A DNA stretch of 13,718 bases from Bacteroidales bacterium (GCA_007123065.1 SKSI01000182.1:1-13718), one strand, 5' to 3'. Counted from the first letter of the stretch, positions 1 to 8,144 are shown. Translations and numbers: made by a program. Notes: generated from the letters alone by a model not told the origin.

Positions 1-61
1 CTAATTCTGGTTTCGTGAGCTCTTGGCGGTCAAAAAACAGCTGTTGCTTTCTGTCAGATCT

Positions 62-1081
62 TTACTCAACGATACTTACCCATCCATGAGGATCGGGTTC
101 GTCGCCATATTGGATTCCCTGCAGTTTTTTGAACAGTTGGGTGGAGATGGGACCGGCATTGGCTGTATCTCCGAAAGTATAGGTTTTACCACTTTCACGC
201 TCTACAATTTTTCCGATGGGGGAGATGATCGCAGCCGTTCCGCAGGCACCGGCCTCCTCAAATGTTTCCAGCTCTTCAACCGGCACGGGGCGTCTTTCTA
301 CTTTCAGGCCCATGTCTTCAGCGATCTGCATCAGGCTCATGTTGGTAATGGAAGGCAGGATTGAGGGTGATTTCGGTGTGATGTAGGTATTGTCCTTTAT
401 GCCAAAGAAATTGGCAGGACCCGCTTCATCGATGTATTTCTTCTCTTTTGCTTCCAGGAACAGCACGGAAGCATAACCCTCAGCTTTAGCCCTTTCCGAT
501 GCTTGCAAGCTGCCGGCATAGTTGCCTCCAACTTTGATGTGGCCGGTTCCGAGCGGAGCAGCCCTGTCGAAGTCGCGAACGATCTGCATGGTAACAGGAT
601 TAAAACCCTCTTTAAAGTAAGGTCCTACCGGACCGACAAACACCATAAATAAATATTCTTTAGCCGGATTCACACCAACCTGTACCCCTGTGCCGATCAG
701 CAGCGGACGAATGTATAGCGCTGCGCCATGACCATATGGTGGTACATATTTTTCATTCAGCTTAACCGCTTTCATCACCATCTCATGAAATAGCTCTTCA
801 GGAACTCTGGCCATTAGAATGCCATCGGCAGAACGCTGCATCCGCTTTGCATTCTCTTCCCATCTGAACAACCTGATTTTATTGTCTTTTCCGCGATAAG
901 CCTTCATCCCTTCAAAAGCTTCCTGTCCGTAATGCAAACAGGTTGCTGCCATGTGGATGCTGATCTGGGTTGAAGAGGAAACCTCAATTTCGCCCCATTT
1001 TCCATCACGATAATAGCATCTTACATTATAGTCTGTCTGAAAATACCCAAAGGGAAGTTTTCCCCATTCTATTTTTTGCAT
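62..1081 (-). CDS. ilvE: Branched-chain amino acid aminotransferase
   Basis: PLP-dependent fold-type IV enzyme that transfers the amino group between glutamate and the keto acids of valine, leucine and isoleucine; it acts in the cytoplasm. The 339 residues match the usual length of the larger, eukaryote-like BCAT group. The PLP lysine is K183 in GTGHIKVGGNYAGSL. The conserved YIDEAGPANFFGI block (E219) and the ILPSITNMSL and ACGTAAIISPIG blocks, which bind the PLP phosphate and substrate in this family, follow in order. The start is ATG at 1081; no Shine-Dalgarno is visible, as is normal in Bacteroidota. It lies 182 bases downstream of dacB on the same strand and probably has its own promoter in that AT-rich gap. 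The 61 bases after its stop hold no convincing terminator. The family assignment is secure. Confidence 0.96.
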   Translation of the reverse strand: MQKIEWGKLPFGYFQTDYNVRCYYRDGKWGEIEVSSSTQISIHMAATCLHYGQEAFEGMKAYRGKDNKIRLFRWEENAKRMQRSADGILMARVPEELFHEMVMKAVKLNEKYVPPYGHGAALYIRPLLIGTGVQVGVNPAKEYLFMVFVGPVGPYFKEGFNPVTMQIVRDFDRAAPLGTGHIKVGGNYAGSLQASERAKAEGYASVLFLEAKEKKYIDEAGPANFFGIKDNTYITPKSPSILPSITNMSLMQIAEDMGLKVERRPVPVEELETFEEAGACGTAAIISPIGKIVERESGKTYTFGDTANAGPISTQLFKKLQGIQYGDEPDPHGWVSIVE

Positions 1082-1084
1082 AGC

Positions 1085-1161
1085 GATATGTTTTATGATT
1101 AATAAAATTGATTGCTTTGCGGCTAAATTATAATATTATTTGGAATCGGGATATGTTTTAT
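1085..1161. repeat. Pair of 12-base direct repeats upstream of ilvE
   Basis: GATATGTTTTAT occurs at 1085-1096 and again at 1150-1161 (on the gene's strand, ATAAAACATATC). The copy nearest the gene ends 3 bases before the ilvE start codon. The copies are 65 bases apart start to start, inside a 182-base AT-rich gap. No TAnnTTTG promoter was found here, so a regulatory role is only a guess. Confidence 0.4.
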
Positions 1162-1263
1162 CCGACAATCTTGGCAAATTGGTCATAAACAGGAAATATA
1201 TATAATCACTTAAATATATCAAAAAGATTCTAAAATATAATAATACAGTAACTTGTTATGCTT

Positions 1264-2763
1264 TTATTGTTCCTGATGCTTGGTGATCTCGTTCATCAGT
1301 TGTATCATTTTGTGGCGCATTGCAGCAGGAGTTCCTTTGTAATCGTTTGCGATGATGACAAATGCGGCCAGGTTTCCGTTTTGCATGGGGGTATAGCCTG
1401 CATAGGAGCGGACATTGTTGAGGTAGCCGCTTTTCGCCCTGAGCCTGCCTTCCGAGGCTGTATCTCTTAACCTGTTGGTCAACGAACCACTGTAACCTGC
1501 CAGCGGCAGGCTGTGCATCAGGATACCGAAGGCCGGATGTCTGGCGGATTCATATAAAACTGTCATCAGCTGATTGGCAGTTAACCGGTTCGAGGGAGAT
1601 AGTCCGCTGCCGTCATACAAAACAAGTTGAACCGTATCAAGCCCCATTTCTTCCCAAACATCTATCATGGCCTTCAGGCCCGAATCGGTACTTCCTGAAC
1701 CGTGCATTTGTACTCCCATTGTTTTCAGCAGGCTTTCTGCATAAGAGTTGTGGCTGCCAAGGTTTGTTCTGTAAATGATATCAAAAAGGAAAGGTGACTG
1801 GTGGGTGTGCAAGGTTATGCGCTCTTCTGAGGGGAAAATATTTTCTTTTTCAATGGTTCTGTATGATGCACTTTGTCCCGTTACTTCTACACCATTTTTT
1901 TCTAAATAACGTTTGAGGCTTTCAGCTGCAAATCCGGGAGGATCATATATGGAACCCCGCACAGGGAAATCTCTTGCACCAAGAGGAACAGTTCCCGTTA
2001 AATGTCTTTCCTTCACCCAGGGTGCTCCGAATATATAGACCTGATCACCAGAACCAGCTCTTCCCGTTTTTACGTCATTAATAAAGAACATCCCCGGCAC
2101 GTGAGGCTTTGTTCCCACGACCGTCGCAGAACTCCCTATTGCCGGCCCGGCATCAAAAAAAACCGTGTATTCATTTTCATGAGCTGATAACCCGCTGGTA
2201 CCCGCACCGAAATAGTTTCCAATGTGTTCCCATAACCATCTTCCGGGCACCAATTCATTATCGAATATACGTTCATCCGCAATGATATGTCCGTTGATCT
2301 TTTCAATACCAATATTAAGAAGCAATTGTGCCCATTTTTCGAAAATATATTCAAGAGCAAGGGTGTCATCAAGCTTTGCAGCACCAAAAGTAGGATCACC
2401 GCTTCCGTGAATATAAAGATTGCCATTCAGGACTCCTCTGCGGTCCACGCTGCCATCATGCTGAAACAATGTTTCATATTGAAAATCAGCGCCAAGCATC
2501 ATCATGGCAGTTGAGGTGGTAAAGATTTTTTGTATCGAGGCAGGAAGCAAAGGCTTATCAATGTGCCGGGCAGCAAGGGTTTCGCCTGTTGTCACATCCT
2601 TAATAAAAACTGACCAGTGGGCATTCTGCAATACAGGGTCGTTGGCAAATGCTTCAACACTGGTTATCAAAGGCGGTGTGTCAGGACCTTCTGCTCTAAG
2701 CTGTGAGGATGTGCAAGTAAAAAAAATAAAAAACAAAAAAGCAATCACCACGGATATTTTCAT
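1264..2763 (-). CDS. dacB: D-alanyl-D-alanine carboxypeptidase / endopeptidase, PBP4 (S13) family
   Basis: Periplasmic low-molecular-weight class C penicillin-binding protein that trims or cleaves D-Ala-containing peptide stems of peptidoglycan. All three active-site motifs are present: S76-I-Q-K79 (nucleophile and general base, in PASIQKIF), S337-H-N339 (in GSHNSYAESLLK) and K444-S-G446 (the KTG box, as KSGYLNN). The DGSGLSPSNR block (384-393) is typical of S13 enzymes. The long insert between the first and second motifs is as expected for PBP4, and 499 residues is near the usual length. Residues 1 to about 24 form a signal peptide (MK, then a Phe-rich core, then QLRA). Cys17 does not sit in a good lipobox, so I read the protein as soluble or periplasmic rather than a lipoprotein. 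The amidase gene lies 59 bases upstream on the same strand, which suggests a shared transcript for peptidoglycan hydrolysis. Confidence 0.95.
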   Translation of the reverse strand: MKISVVIAFLFFIFFTCTSSQLRAEGPDTPPLITSVEAFANDPVLQNAHWSVFIKDVTTGETLAARHIDKPLLPASIQKIFTTSTAMMMLGADFQYETLFQHDGSVDRRGVLNGNLYIHGSGDPTFGAAKLDDTLALEYIFEKWAQLLLNIGIEKINGHIIADERIFDNELVPGRWLWEHIGNYFGAGTSGLSAHENEYTVFFDAGPAIGSSATVVGTKPHVPGMFFINDVKTGRAGSGDQVYIFGAPWVKERHLTGTVPLGARDFPVRGSIYDPPGFAAESLKRYLEKNGVEVTGQSASYRTIEKENIFPSEERITLHTHQSPFLFDIIYRTNLGSHNSYAESLLKTMGVQMHGSGSTDSGLKAMIDVWEEMGLDTVQLVLYDGSGLSPSNRLTANQLMTVLYESARHPAFGILMHSLPLAGYSGSLTNRLRDTASEGRLRAKSGYLNNVRSYAGYTPMQNGNLAAFVIIANDYKGTPAAMRHKMIQLMNEITKHQEQ

Positions 2764-2822
2764 CGGACTTAAATATTTATTTAAAGTTTTACGGGTAGCT
2801 GAAAAAAATTATGCACCAGCGG

Positions 2823-4019
2823 TCAGTTGTTTATTTGCTGCTGTAATAGTCTTCTGGCTTCTGCGGCACTGATTCTTTCGTTGTTTTTAAAGGCCACCAC
2901 AAAAGCGTCTTTGAATCCGGCTTGCTGAACCGTTTGTTGCAGGGCTGCTGCAGCCTCCAGTGTGGTTTCGTTGCCTACAGTATATTTGTAGAGGCCTTCA
3001 TGAAAATAGAAAGACACTCCTGAGAGACTGGAGAAAATGGGGTCATCAATGGGTCTTTGCTCTGAAAAGGTGGCAAACTGTACCCTGAATGAGACTTCTG
3101 GTGTCGCCGCTGTGTTTTCGTTAGTCCTGTTCGCTTCAGAATGCGTTGTAGTGGTTTGATTTTCTGTATTTGAGGGTAAAGATTCGATTACAGATGTATC
3201 ACTGTGTGCCTGTGGCCTGCGATACTCGTTTCTGGCTGCTGCAAGTGCATCCTGTTCCTCTTTGTATTGGCGGAATGCCCTGAATATAGCCGAAGCCAGG
3301 TGGGCTTGACCTGTTTCCGACATGAGGTATGCTTCTTCACGCGCATTGCTGATAAAACCGGTTTCTACCAGAACCCCTGGCATGGTGACGTTATATAGCA
3401 CCAAAAAGCCTGCTTGTTTTACCCCCCGGTCTATGCGTCTGGCACGGTCACGAAACTCTCTTTGAATCAGTGAAGCCATTTGCAGGCTTTGTTCCAGGTA
3501 TGCATTCTGATACAGTGCGAAGATGATGCTGGCCTCAGGCGAATTCGGGTCAAAACCGTCGTATGTTTCCAGGTAATCGTCCTCATAAAGGATGGACTTG
3601 TTTTCCCTGCGTGCCACTTCAAGGTTTGCCTGGCTGCGGTGAAGACCCATTACGAAAGTTTCGGTTCCTTCAGCAATTCGTGAAGCAGCACTGTTGGCAT
3701 GTACAGAAATAAACAGGTCGGCCTTGTTCTCATTTGCAATTCTTGCCCGTTCGTGCAGCGGGACAAAAACGTCCGTTTGCCGGGTGAATATCACTTCAAC
3801 ATCTTTGATGTTTTCTTTGATATATTCCCCCAGCTTCAATGATATGGCCAGGGCGATGTCTTTCTCCATTGACCTCCGGCCCACGGCACCGGGCTCTCTC
3901 CCGCCATGCCCGGGATCAATCACTACGGTGTTGACAAAACCGCGTCCGTTGGCAAATATTTCAACGGAAAGGCCTGCAATGAGCAAGACCATAACAAAAA
4001 ATACAGGAATGCGTTTCAC
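2823..4019 (-). CDS. N-acetylmuramoyl-L-alanine amidase (Amidase_3) with SPOR-like C-terminal domain
   Basis: Zinc amidase that cuts the bond between MurNAc and L-Ala, acting in the periplasm during cell separation and wall turnover. Residues 1-24 are a signal peptide. The catalytic domain spans roughly 29-255. The zinc ligands and catalytic residues are visible: H38 in VVIDPGHGG, E52 in MEKDIAL, H107 in FISVHANS and E219 in GVLVETGFISN. A low-complexity linker (about 262-307, rich in Thr, Asn, Ser and Glu) leads to a C-terminal domain (about 308-380) that starts FRVQFATFS and ends with GFKDAFVVAF. This resembles the SPOR-like peptidoglycan-binding tails of Bacteroidota amidases. The start is GTG at 4019: a TAA codon lies directly in front of it, and the next Met (residue 10) would destroy the signal peptide. 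It is divergent from lptD and upstream of dacB. Confidence 0.94.
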   Translation of the reverse strand: MKRIPVFFVMVLLIAGLSVEIFANGRGFVNTVVIDPGHGGREPGAVGRRSMEKDIALAISLKLGEYIKENIKDVEVIFTRQTDVFVPLHERARIANENKADLFISVHANSAASRIAEGTETFVMGLHRSQANLEVARRENKSILYEDDYLETYDGFDPNSPEASIIFALYQNAYLEQSLQMASLIQREFRDRARRIDRGVKQAGFLVLYNVTMPGVLVETGFISNAREEAYLMSETGQAHLASAIFRAFRQYKEEQDALAAARNEYRRPQAHSDTSVIESLPSNTENQTTTTHSEANRTNENTAATPEVSFRVQFATFSEQRPIDDPIFSSLSGVSFYFHEGLYKYTVGNETTLEAAAALQQTVQQAGFKDAFVVAFKNNERISAAEARRLLQQQINN

Positions 4020-4040
4020 TTATGGTATGCTATTTTTATT

Positions 4041-4048
4041 TAGTTTTG
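4041..4048 (+). promoter_or_regulatory. Putative -7 element of the lptD promoter
   Basis: TAGTTTTG matches the Bacteroidota -7 consensus TAnnTTTG. The same TTAGTTTTGC string recurs before pyrE. The -33 TTTG partner is poor (only TTTC at 4014-4017, spacer 23). Transcription would begin near 4054, giving a leader of about 65 bases before the TTG start. Confidence 0.4.
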
Positions 4049-4051
4049 CCT

Positions 4052-4080
4052 CTGTACAGCAAATGTGTCCCGGTGGGACA
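4052..4080. promoter_or_regulatory. Two palindromes in the amidase/lptD divergent region
   Basis: CTGTACAG at 4052-4059 is a perfect 8-base palindrome that falls about where lptD transcription should start. TGTCCC (4066-4071), GGT, GGGACA (4075-4080) is a perfect 6-base inverted repeat. Given the predicted start sites on both strands, the second palindrome would lie in the untranslated leaders of both genes. It could be an operator or a small RNA hairpin. The symmetry is seen directly; a function is inferred. Confidence 0.4.
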
Positions 4081-4099
4081 ATCCACTATAGATTTCCCA

Positions 4100-4131
4100 C
4101 AAAAATAACAATATATCACTTTGTGCGCAAA
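4100..4131 (-). promoter_or_regulatory. Bacteroidota-type promoter of the amidase-dacB unit
   Basis: Read on the minus strand, TTTG (4131-4128) and TATTTTTG (4107-4100) are separated by 20 bases. This fits the Bacteroidota housekeeping consensus TTTG-N19/20-TAnnTTTG. Transcription would start near 4094, about 75 bases before the GTG start of the amidase. The -33 box lies inside codons 3-4 of the divergent lptD gene, so the promoter sequence is constrained by two functions. Confidence 0.55.
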
Positions 4132-6868
4132 CTTCATATCTAAGATTTTTATTTTGCTTTGCATTTGTTTGTTCAGCTTAACGGCCACGCAAGCACAAGA
4201 GCCCAATGCAGAACACAATGAAACTTTGCAGGATGTCAACCCCAACGTTACAGACACTGAAGACAACGGGTCTGGTGAAATGTCTGAGAGGCAGGCCGGA
4301 GCAGGCGTAATCCTTGATGCCGTTGTTGAGTATTCGGCGCGTGATACGATCTTTCATGATATCAGAAACCGTCGTGTATATATTTACGGCAATGGTGATC
4401 TTAAGTATGAGGATATGCACCTTACTGCCGATTATATCGAACTTGATTTCACAACCAATGAACTGTTCGCTACCGGCTTGCCGGACAGCGCCGGTGTGAT
4501 GACCGGTTTGCCTGTCTTTCGTGAAGGAATGCAGAGCTTTGAATCCCGGGAGCTCAGATACAATTTTGAGACAAAGCGTGGACGAACAATCGGCGTCATT
4601 ACCGAAGAGGCTGATGGTTTTATTCATGGGGACGTGGTCAAGCTTCAGCCTACCAGGGAAGTGCATGTTTCTGAGGGAAAGTATACAACCTGTGATCTGG
4701 AGGAACCGCATTTTCATATAGAATTCAGAAAAGCAAAGATCATCCCTGATGATAAGATCATTTCCAGTTTTGCTTACCTGGTAATACGGGGTGTGCCAAC
4801 CCCGCTCTTCGTGCCATTTGGGTTTTTCCCGAATAAGAGGGGACAAGCCTCCGGGGTTCTGATACCGTCGTACGGCGAAGCCAGAAACAGGGGGTTTTAT
4901 CTTGAAAACGGAGGCTTTTACTGGGGTATAAACGAGTATATGGATTTATCCATTCGTGGTGATATTTATTCCAGGGGGAGCTGGGCGCTCAGACTGGGTT
5001 CCGATTATGCTGTCAGATATCGCTACCGTGGGTCTGTGAATTTATCGTATGCCATTAACGTGTTCGGTGAAGAAAACCTGCCAGGATATGAAAGGAACAG
5101 GGACTTCAGGATCAGGTGGAACCACAATCAGGCCAGAGAAGCTCACCCTACACGTACATTCAGCGCAAGCGTGAATGCCGGAAGCTCCCAGGCCAGCAGG
5201 TTTAATCCTGTTTCAGATGATGACTATTTGTCCAACACATTTTCTTCTAACATCTCCTATTCAAGGAGCTTTGGGACCAGATATAATTTCTCCGCGAACC
5301 TGCGACACAGTCAAAACACCAATACGCAAATGGTAGATCTTGGTTTGCCGGAGATATCATTTAGCGCGAGCCGTTTTCATCCCTTCAGAAGGGGACAGGG
5401 TGCCGGGTCTGGCAGGTGGTATGAAGATATCAGTATGTCATATAGTATGTCAGCACGTAATGAGTTGAGAATTGCTGACAGTTTGTTTTTTTCGCGCGAT
5501 GCGCTAAAAGAGTTCCGGAACGGGGTCAGACATTCCATCCCCATATCACATTCCACCAGGGTCCTGAACCACTTCAATCTCAGCACCAGTTTGAACTACA
5601 GCGAACGGTGGTATTTCAGTACGATCAGAAAAGAGTGGGATGATGATTTGATGATCATTCACGCCAATGATACCGTTTTTGGAGGCGTCCGCACCGATAC
5701 CATCCCCGGTTTTGAAGCAGCCAGAGAGTTTAGCTTCACGTCAGGACTGAGTACAAAGCTTTACGGGATGATGCAGTTCGAATCGGGCCCGGTTTCTGCA
5801 GTCAGGCACGTCCTGACACCAAGCCTGAGCTTCAGTATGCGACCCGATTTTGCAAGCTCTTTCTGGGGTTATTATAAAAGCTATTACGAACCTTACCAGG
5901 GACCCAGAGAAGGATATCACGATCCGGTACAACAAACTTATTCCATATTTGAACAAGGCATATATGGAGGGCCACCTTCAGGCAGGTCCGGCAATATTGG
6001 CTTTTCATTGTCAAATAACCTGGAGATGAAAGTCAGAAACAGACGTGACCCTGACGCCGGTGACAGAAAAATCGTTCTGGTAGATAATTTTTCTATCTCT
6101 ACCGGTTACGACCTGGCGAAAGATTCACTGAATATGGGTGATATCAGTATGAGTGGACGTACCAGGCTGTTTGGGAACTTCAATATTACTTATTCAAGTT
6201 CCTGGACACCCTATGCACGCAATGAACAAGGGCAATATATAGACCAATTCCTGTGGAATACTGACAATCGGTTGCTTCAGCTCAACAGGACAAGATGGAA
6301 TCTGGACTTCAACTATACACTGAATTCTTCGACTTTTGGCCGGACAGAGCGTGACAATGAATTCAGCGATACTGACTTGCCTGATGAAAGTATTGCCCAC
6401 GGCGATCCTGCCGGAAATGCTTTTGCTCCGAACGGAAACGGCTTCAATAACGATTTTAACAACGATTTTAATAACGACCTTCGAAATGACCTCATGCCAC
6501 CCAACGGGGTTGATTACAGCGTGCCCTGGAATTTGACATTTTCGTATTCTTTTGCTTACAATTCGAATTATGTTTTTGCTGAAGACAGGATGGACAGAAA
6601 CTACATTCAGAATCTGACCGTTCGCGGCGATGTGTACCTGACACCCAAATGGCGAATCGGATTTCGTACCGGTTATGATTTTGAGAATAATGATTTGACT
6701 TATACCTCCATTGATATTTACAGAGACCTTCATTGCTGGGAGATGACATTTAACTGGATCCCGATGGGATTCAGGCAGAGCTACAACTTCACGATCCGGG
6801 TTAAGGCAAGTGTCCTGCAAGATCTGAAACTTACCCGTACACGACATCATCTCGACAGAGGCTTTTAG
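4121..6868 (+). CDS. lptD: LPS-assembly protein LptD, Bacteroidota type
   Basis: Outer-membrane barrel that receives LPS from the periplasmic Lpt bridge and inserts it into the outer leaflet, normally with LptE as plug. Residues 1-26 are a signal peptide (ISKIFILLCICLFSL, then ATQA-Q). An acidic linker follows, then an OstA-like periplasmic domain (about 62-200: VYIYGNGDLKYEDMHLTADY and so on). The YTTCDLEEPHFHIEF block (C191) and the barrel (about 215-915) come next, with FFPNKRGQASGVLIP near its start and DLHCWEMTFNWIPMG near its end; both are typical of the Bacteroidota branch. Length is 915 residues. The start is TTG at 4121: an in-frame TAA lies at 4106-4108 and the first internal ATG (residue 53) would lose the signal peptide. 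An Asn/Asp-rich repeat lies at residues 775-790. Its stop codon overlaps that of the convergent dehydrogenase. Confidence 0.92.
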   Translation: MCANFISKIFILLCICLFSLTATQAQEPNAEHNETLQDVNPNVTDTEDNGSGEMSERQAGAGVILDAVVEYSARDTIFHDIRNRRVYIYGNGDLKYEDMHLTADYIELDFTTNELFATGLPDSAGVMTGLPVFREGMQSFESRELRYNFETKRGRTIGVITEEADGFIHGDVVKLQPTREVHVSEGKYTTCDLEEPHFHIEFRKAKIIPDDKIISSFAYLVIRGVPTPLFVPFGFFPNKRGQASGVLIPSYGEARNRGFYLENGGFYWGINEYMDLSIRGDIYSRGSWALRLGSDYAVRYRYRGSVNLSYAINVFGEENLPGYERNRDFRIRWNHNQAREAHPTRTFSASVNAGSSQASRFNPVSDDDYLSNTFSSNISYSRSFGTRYNFSANLRHSQNTNTQMVDLGLPEISFSASRFHPFRRGQGAGSGRWYEDISMSYSMSARNELRIADSLFFSRDALKEFRNGVRHSIPISHSTRVLNHFNLSTSLNYSERWYFSTIRKEWDDDLMIIHANDTVFGGVRTDTIPGFEAAREFSFTSGLSTKLYGMMQFESGPVSAVRHVLTPSLSFSMRPDFASSFWGYYKSYYEPYQGPREGYHDPVQQTYSIFEQGIYGGPPSGRSGNIGFSLSNNLEMKVRNRRDPDAGDRKIVLVDNFSISTGYDLAKDSLNMGDISMSGRTRLFGNFNITYSSSWTPYARNEQGQYIDQFLWNTDNRLLQLNRTRWNLDFNYTLNSSTFGRTERDNEFSDTDLPDESIAHGDPAGNAFAPNGNGFNNDFNNDFNNDLRNDLMPPNGVDYSVPWNLTFSYSFAYNSNYVFAEDRMDRNYIQNLTVRGDVYLTPKWRIGFRTGYDFENNDLTYTSIDIYRDLHCWEMTFNWIPMGFRQSYNFTIRVKASVLQDLKLTRTRHHLDRGF
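6443..6490 (+). repeat. Four 12-base units encoding FNND-FNND-FNND-LRND in LptD
   Basis: The units begin at 6443, 6455, 6467 and 6479. The first three encode Phe-Asn-Asn-Asp with different third bases (TTCAATAACGAT, TTTAACAACGAT, TTTAATAACGAC), and the fourth has decayed to Leu-Arg-Asn-Asp. They follow a Gly/Asn-rich stretch and precede a predicted barrel strand (VPWNLTFSYSF), so they probably sit in a loop or turn between strands. Unit changes would stay in frame. Confidence 0.75.
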
Positions 6869-7953
6869 CCGGTCCCGGAATCAAGACTGTATGGAACCTC
6901 CAGATCGTTGCACAATGACCGGATCTGTTCTTTAACTTTATCCTGAATTGGAATACCCGTCTTCCTGTGTCTCTGTTCTGCTTCCCTTTCAGGGTCCCCT
7001 GGAATCAAAACCCTTTCCTGCCCGGCAGCAGGCGGCGCATTTTTAAATGTTCTGATCCATAAATCCATCGATTCAAGGAAATCGTCAGCCGGACGGAAGG
7101 CATCAATGCGCATGGCACCAAAAAAATGTCCCGTTCCCTTCCCGGGAAGGTTGTCCTTTAGCGGCAGCCACGAAACAGACGGGGGTACAAAAGGTCCAAA
7201 GTTGGCGCCGGATAGTATGGCAGAAAAAATATCGATTGCTGCTGCCATGCAGTAACCTTTATGGCTGCCAAACTTGCGGCTTCCGCCCAGCGGAAGGATG
7301 GAGCCGCCACGGGTGAGAATACCGGGGTCCGTGCTGGAGTTGCCCTGTGTGTCCTGCAAAAAGCCCGCATCTATCGGTAAACCGTTCTTGTGCAACAGAT
7401 CTACCTTCCCGCGTGCAATTGCTGCTGTAGCAAAATCTGCAACAACAGGAAGTTCGCTCGCAGCAGGAATGGCCACTGCCAATGGATTTGTGCCCATCAG
7501 ACCCGCAGATGAAAAAGTGGGTGCTACCAAAGGATTGGCGTTGGTCATACAGATGCCAATCATATTGTGCGCCAATGCCTGCATCGCATAATAACCGGCA
7601 ATGCCAAAATGGTTGCTGTTCTGAACGGCAACCCATCCTGTCCCGGCGGTTTCAGCTTTTTGAATGGCAAGTTTCATAGCATAATGAGCAACCACCGGAC
7701 CGAGTCCGTTGTTTCCATCGAGGGTTACCGTAGATGGACTTTCGTGAATCAGCTTTGGGTTGGCATCAGGCTTGATTCTTCCTTTGCGAAGCATTTCAAT
7801 ATAATCATACAGCCGCAATAAACCGTGTGACGGAATACCCCGCAGCTCGGCAGCTATCAGAACATCAGCAACAATAACCGCATCAGATGCCGGAACCCCG
7901 CACTTCCTGAGCAGGGAGGTTACAAGTTTTGAAAGAATGATTTCTCCGTACAT
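6865..7953 (-). CDS. Ldh2 / malate-lactate dehydrogenase family NAD(P)-dependent oxidoreductase
   Basis: Cytoplasmic oxidoreductase of the family that holds L-malate, L-lactate, L-sulfolactate and ureidoglycolate dehydrogenases; it interconverts a 2-hydroxy acid and a 2-keto acid with NAD(P). From ATG at 7953 it has 362 residues. Visible family marks are R38 and S42-H43-G in ELRGIPSHGLLRL, H115 in NSNHFGIAGYYA, GLMGTNPLAVAIP (151-163), DFATAAIARGK (173-183) and the GSHKGYCMAAAIDI block (K232). A TTG seven codons upstream (7974) would also be in frame, but ATG gives the usual N-terminus. The C-terminal tail after residue 320 (PEREAEQRH and following) is standard for the family. The substrate cannot be told from sequence. 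It is convergent with lptD, the stops overlapping by 4 bases, and divergent from the operon at 8184. Confidence 0.9.
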   Translation of the reverse strand: MYGEIILSKLVTSLLRKCGVPASDAVIVADVLIAAELRGIPSHGLLRLYDYIEMLRKGRIKPDANPKLIHESPSTVTLDGNNGLGPVVAHYAMKLAIQKAETAGTGWVAVQNSNHFGIAGYYAMQALAHNMIGICMTNANPLVAPTFSSAGLMGTNPLAVAIPAASELPVVADFATAAIARGKVDLLHKNGLPIDAGFLQDTQGNSSTDPGILTRGGSILPLGGSRKFGSHKGYCMAAAIDIFSAILSGANFGPFVPPSVSWLPLKDNLPGKGTGHFFGAMRIDAFRPADDFLESMDLWIRTFKNAPPAAGQERVLIPGDPEREAEQRHRKTGIPIQDKVKEQIRSLCNDLEVPYSLDSGTG

Positions 7954-7984
7954 TTTTTTGATCAAAAATAACAATGAATCACGA

Positions 7985-7999
7985 ATTATTTAAAATAAT
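7985..7999. repeat. AT-only inverted repeat upstream of the dehydrogenase
   Basis: ATTATTT, A, AAATAAT is a perfect 7-base inverted repeat, about 32 bases before the dehydrogenase start. It is flanked by two copies of AATGAATC (7973-7980 and 7998-8005). It could be an operator. The base composition here is very AT-rich, so chance is also plausible. The rest of the 230-base divergent gap (7954-8183) holds only the promoter element listed next. Confidence 0.3.
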
Positions 8000-8144
8000 G
8001 AATCCGAAAAAGCAAGAAATAACTTAATGTGTTGTATAATTCTAAAAAAAATTGAATATTTGCATGCATTTTAAGCGCGAGCAGAAAATGGATGGGATTG
8101 TAGCTTAAAATATCAATAATCTGTTTCAGTTTTGGAATTAATTA

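Noticed and set aside
1..61. Possible end of another minus-strand gene (TAG at 1-3) or ilvE terminator
   Set aside because: The short frame overlaps the ilvE 3' end with no recognisable protein; AACAGCTGTT at 36-45 is a palindrome without a loop and makes a poor hairpin.
2769..2784. TTAAATA-TT-TATTTAA inverted repeat before dacB
   Set aside because: Only A and T in a very AT-rich 59-base gap; such symmetry is expected by chance and no promoter element accompanies it.
4052..4059. CTGTACAG as an SOS (LexA) box
   Set aside because: LexA-type sites need a spaced CTGT-N8-ACAG; here the halves touch, and no SOS gene is nearby.
4178..4846. Minus-strand open frame of 222 codons inside lptD
   Set aside because: It is the mirror of a well-supported LptD frame, has no recognisable domain and no promoter or start context of its own.
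6194..6850. Minus-strand open frame of 218 codons in the 3' part of lptD
   Set aside because: Low-complexity, Ile/Val/Lys-rich translation opposite barrel strands; no motif.
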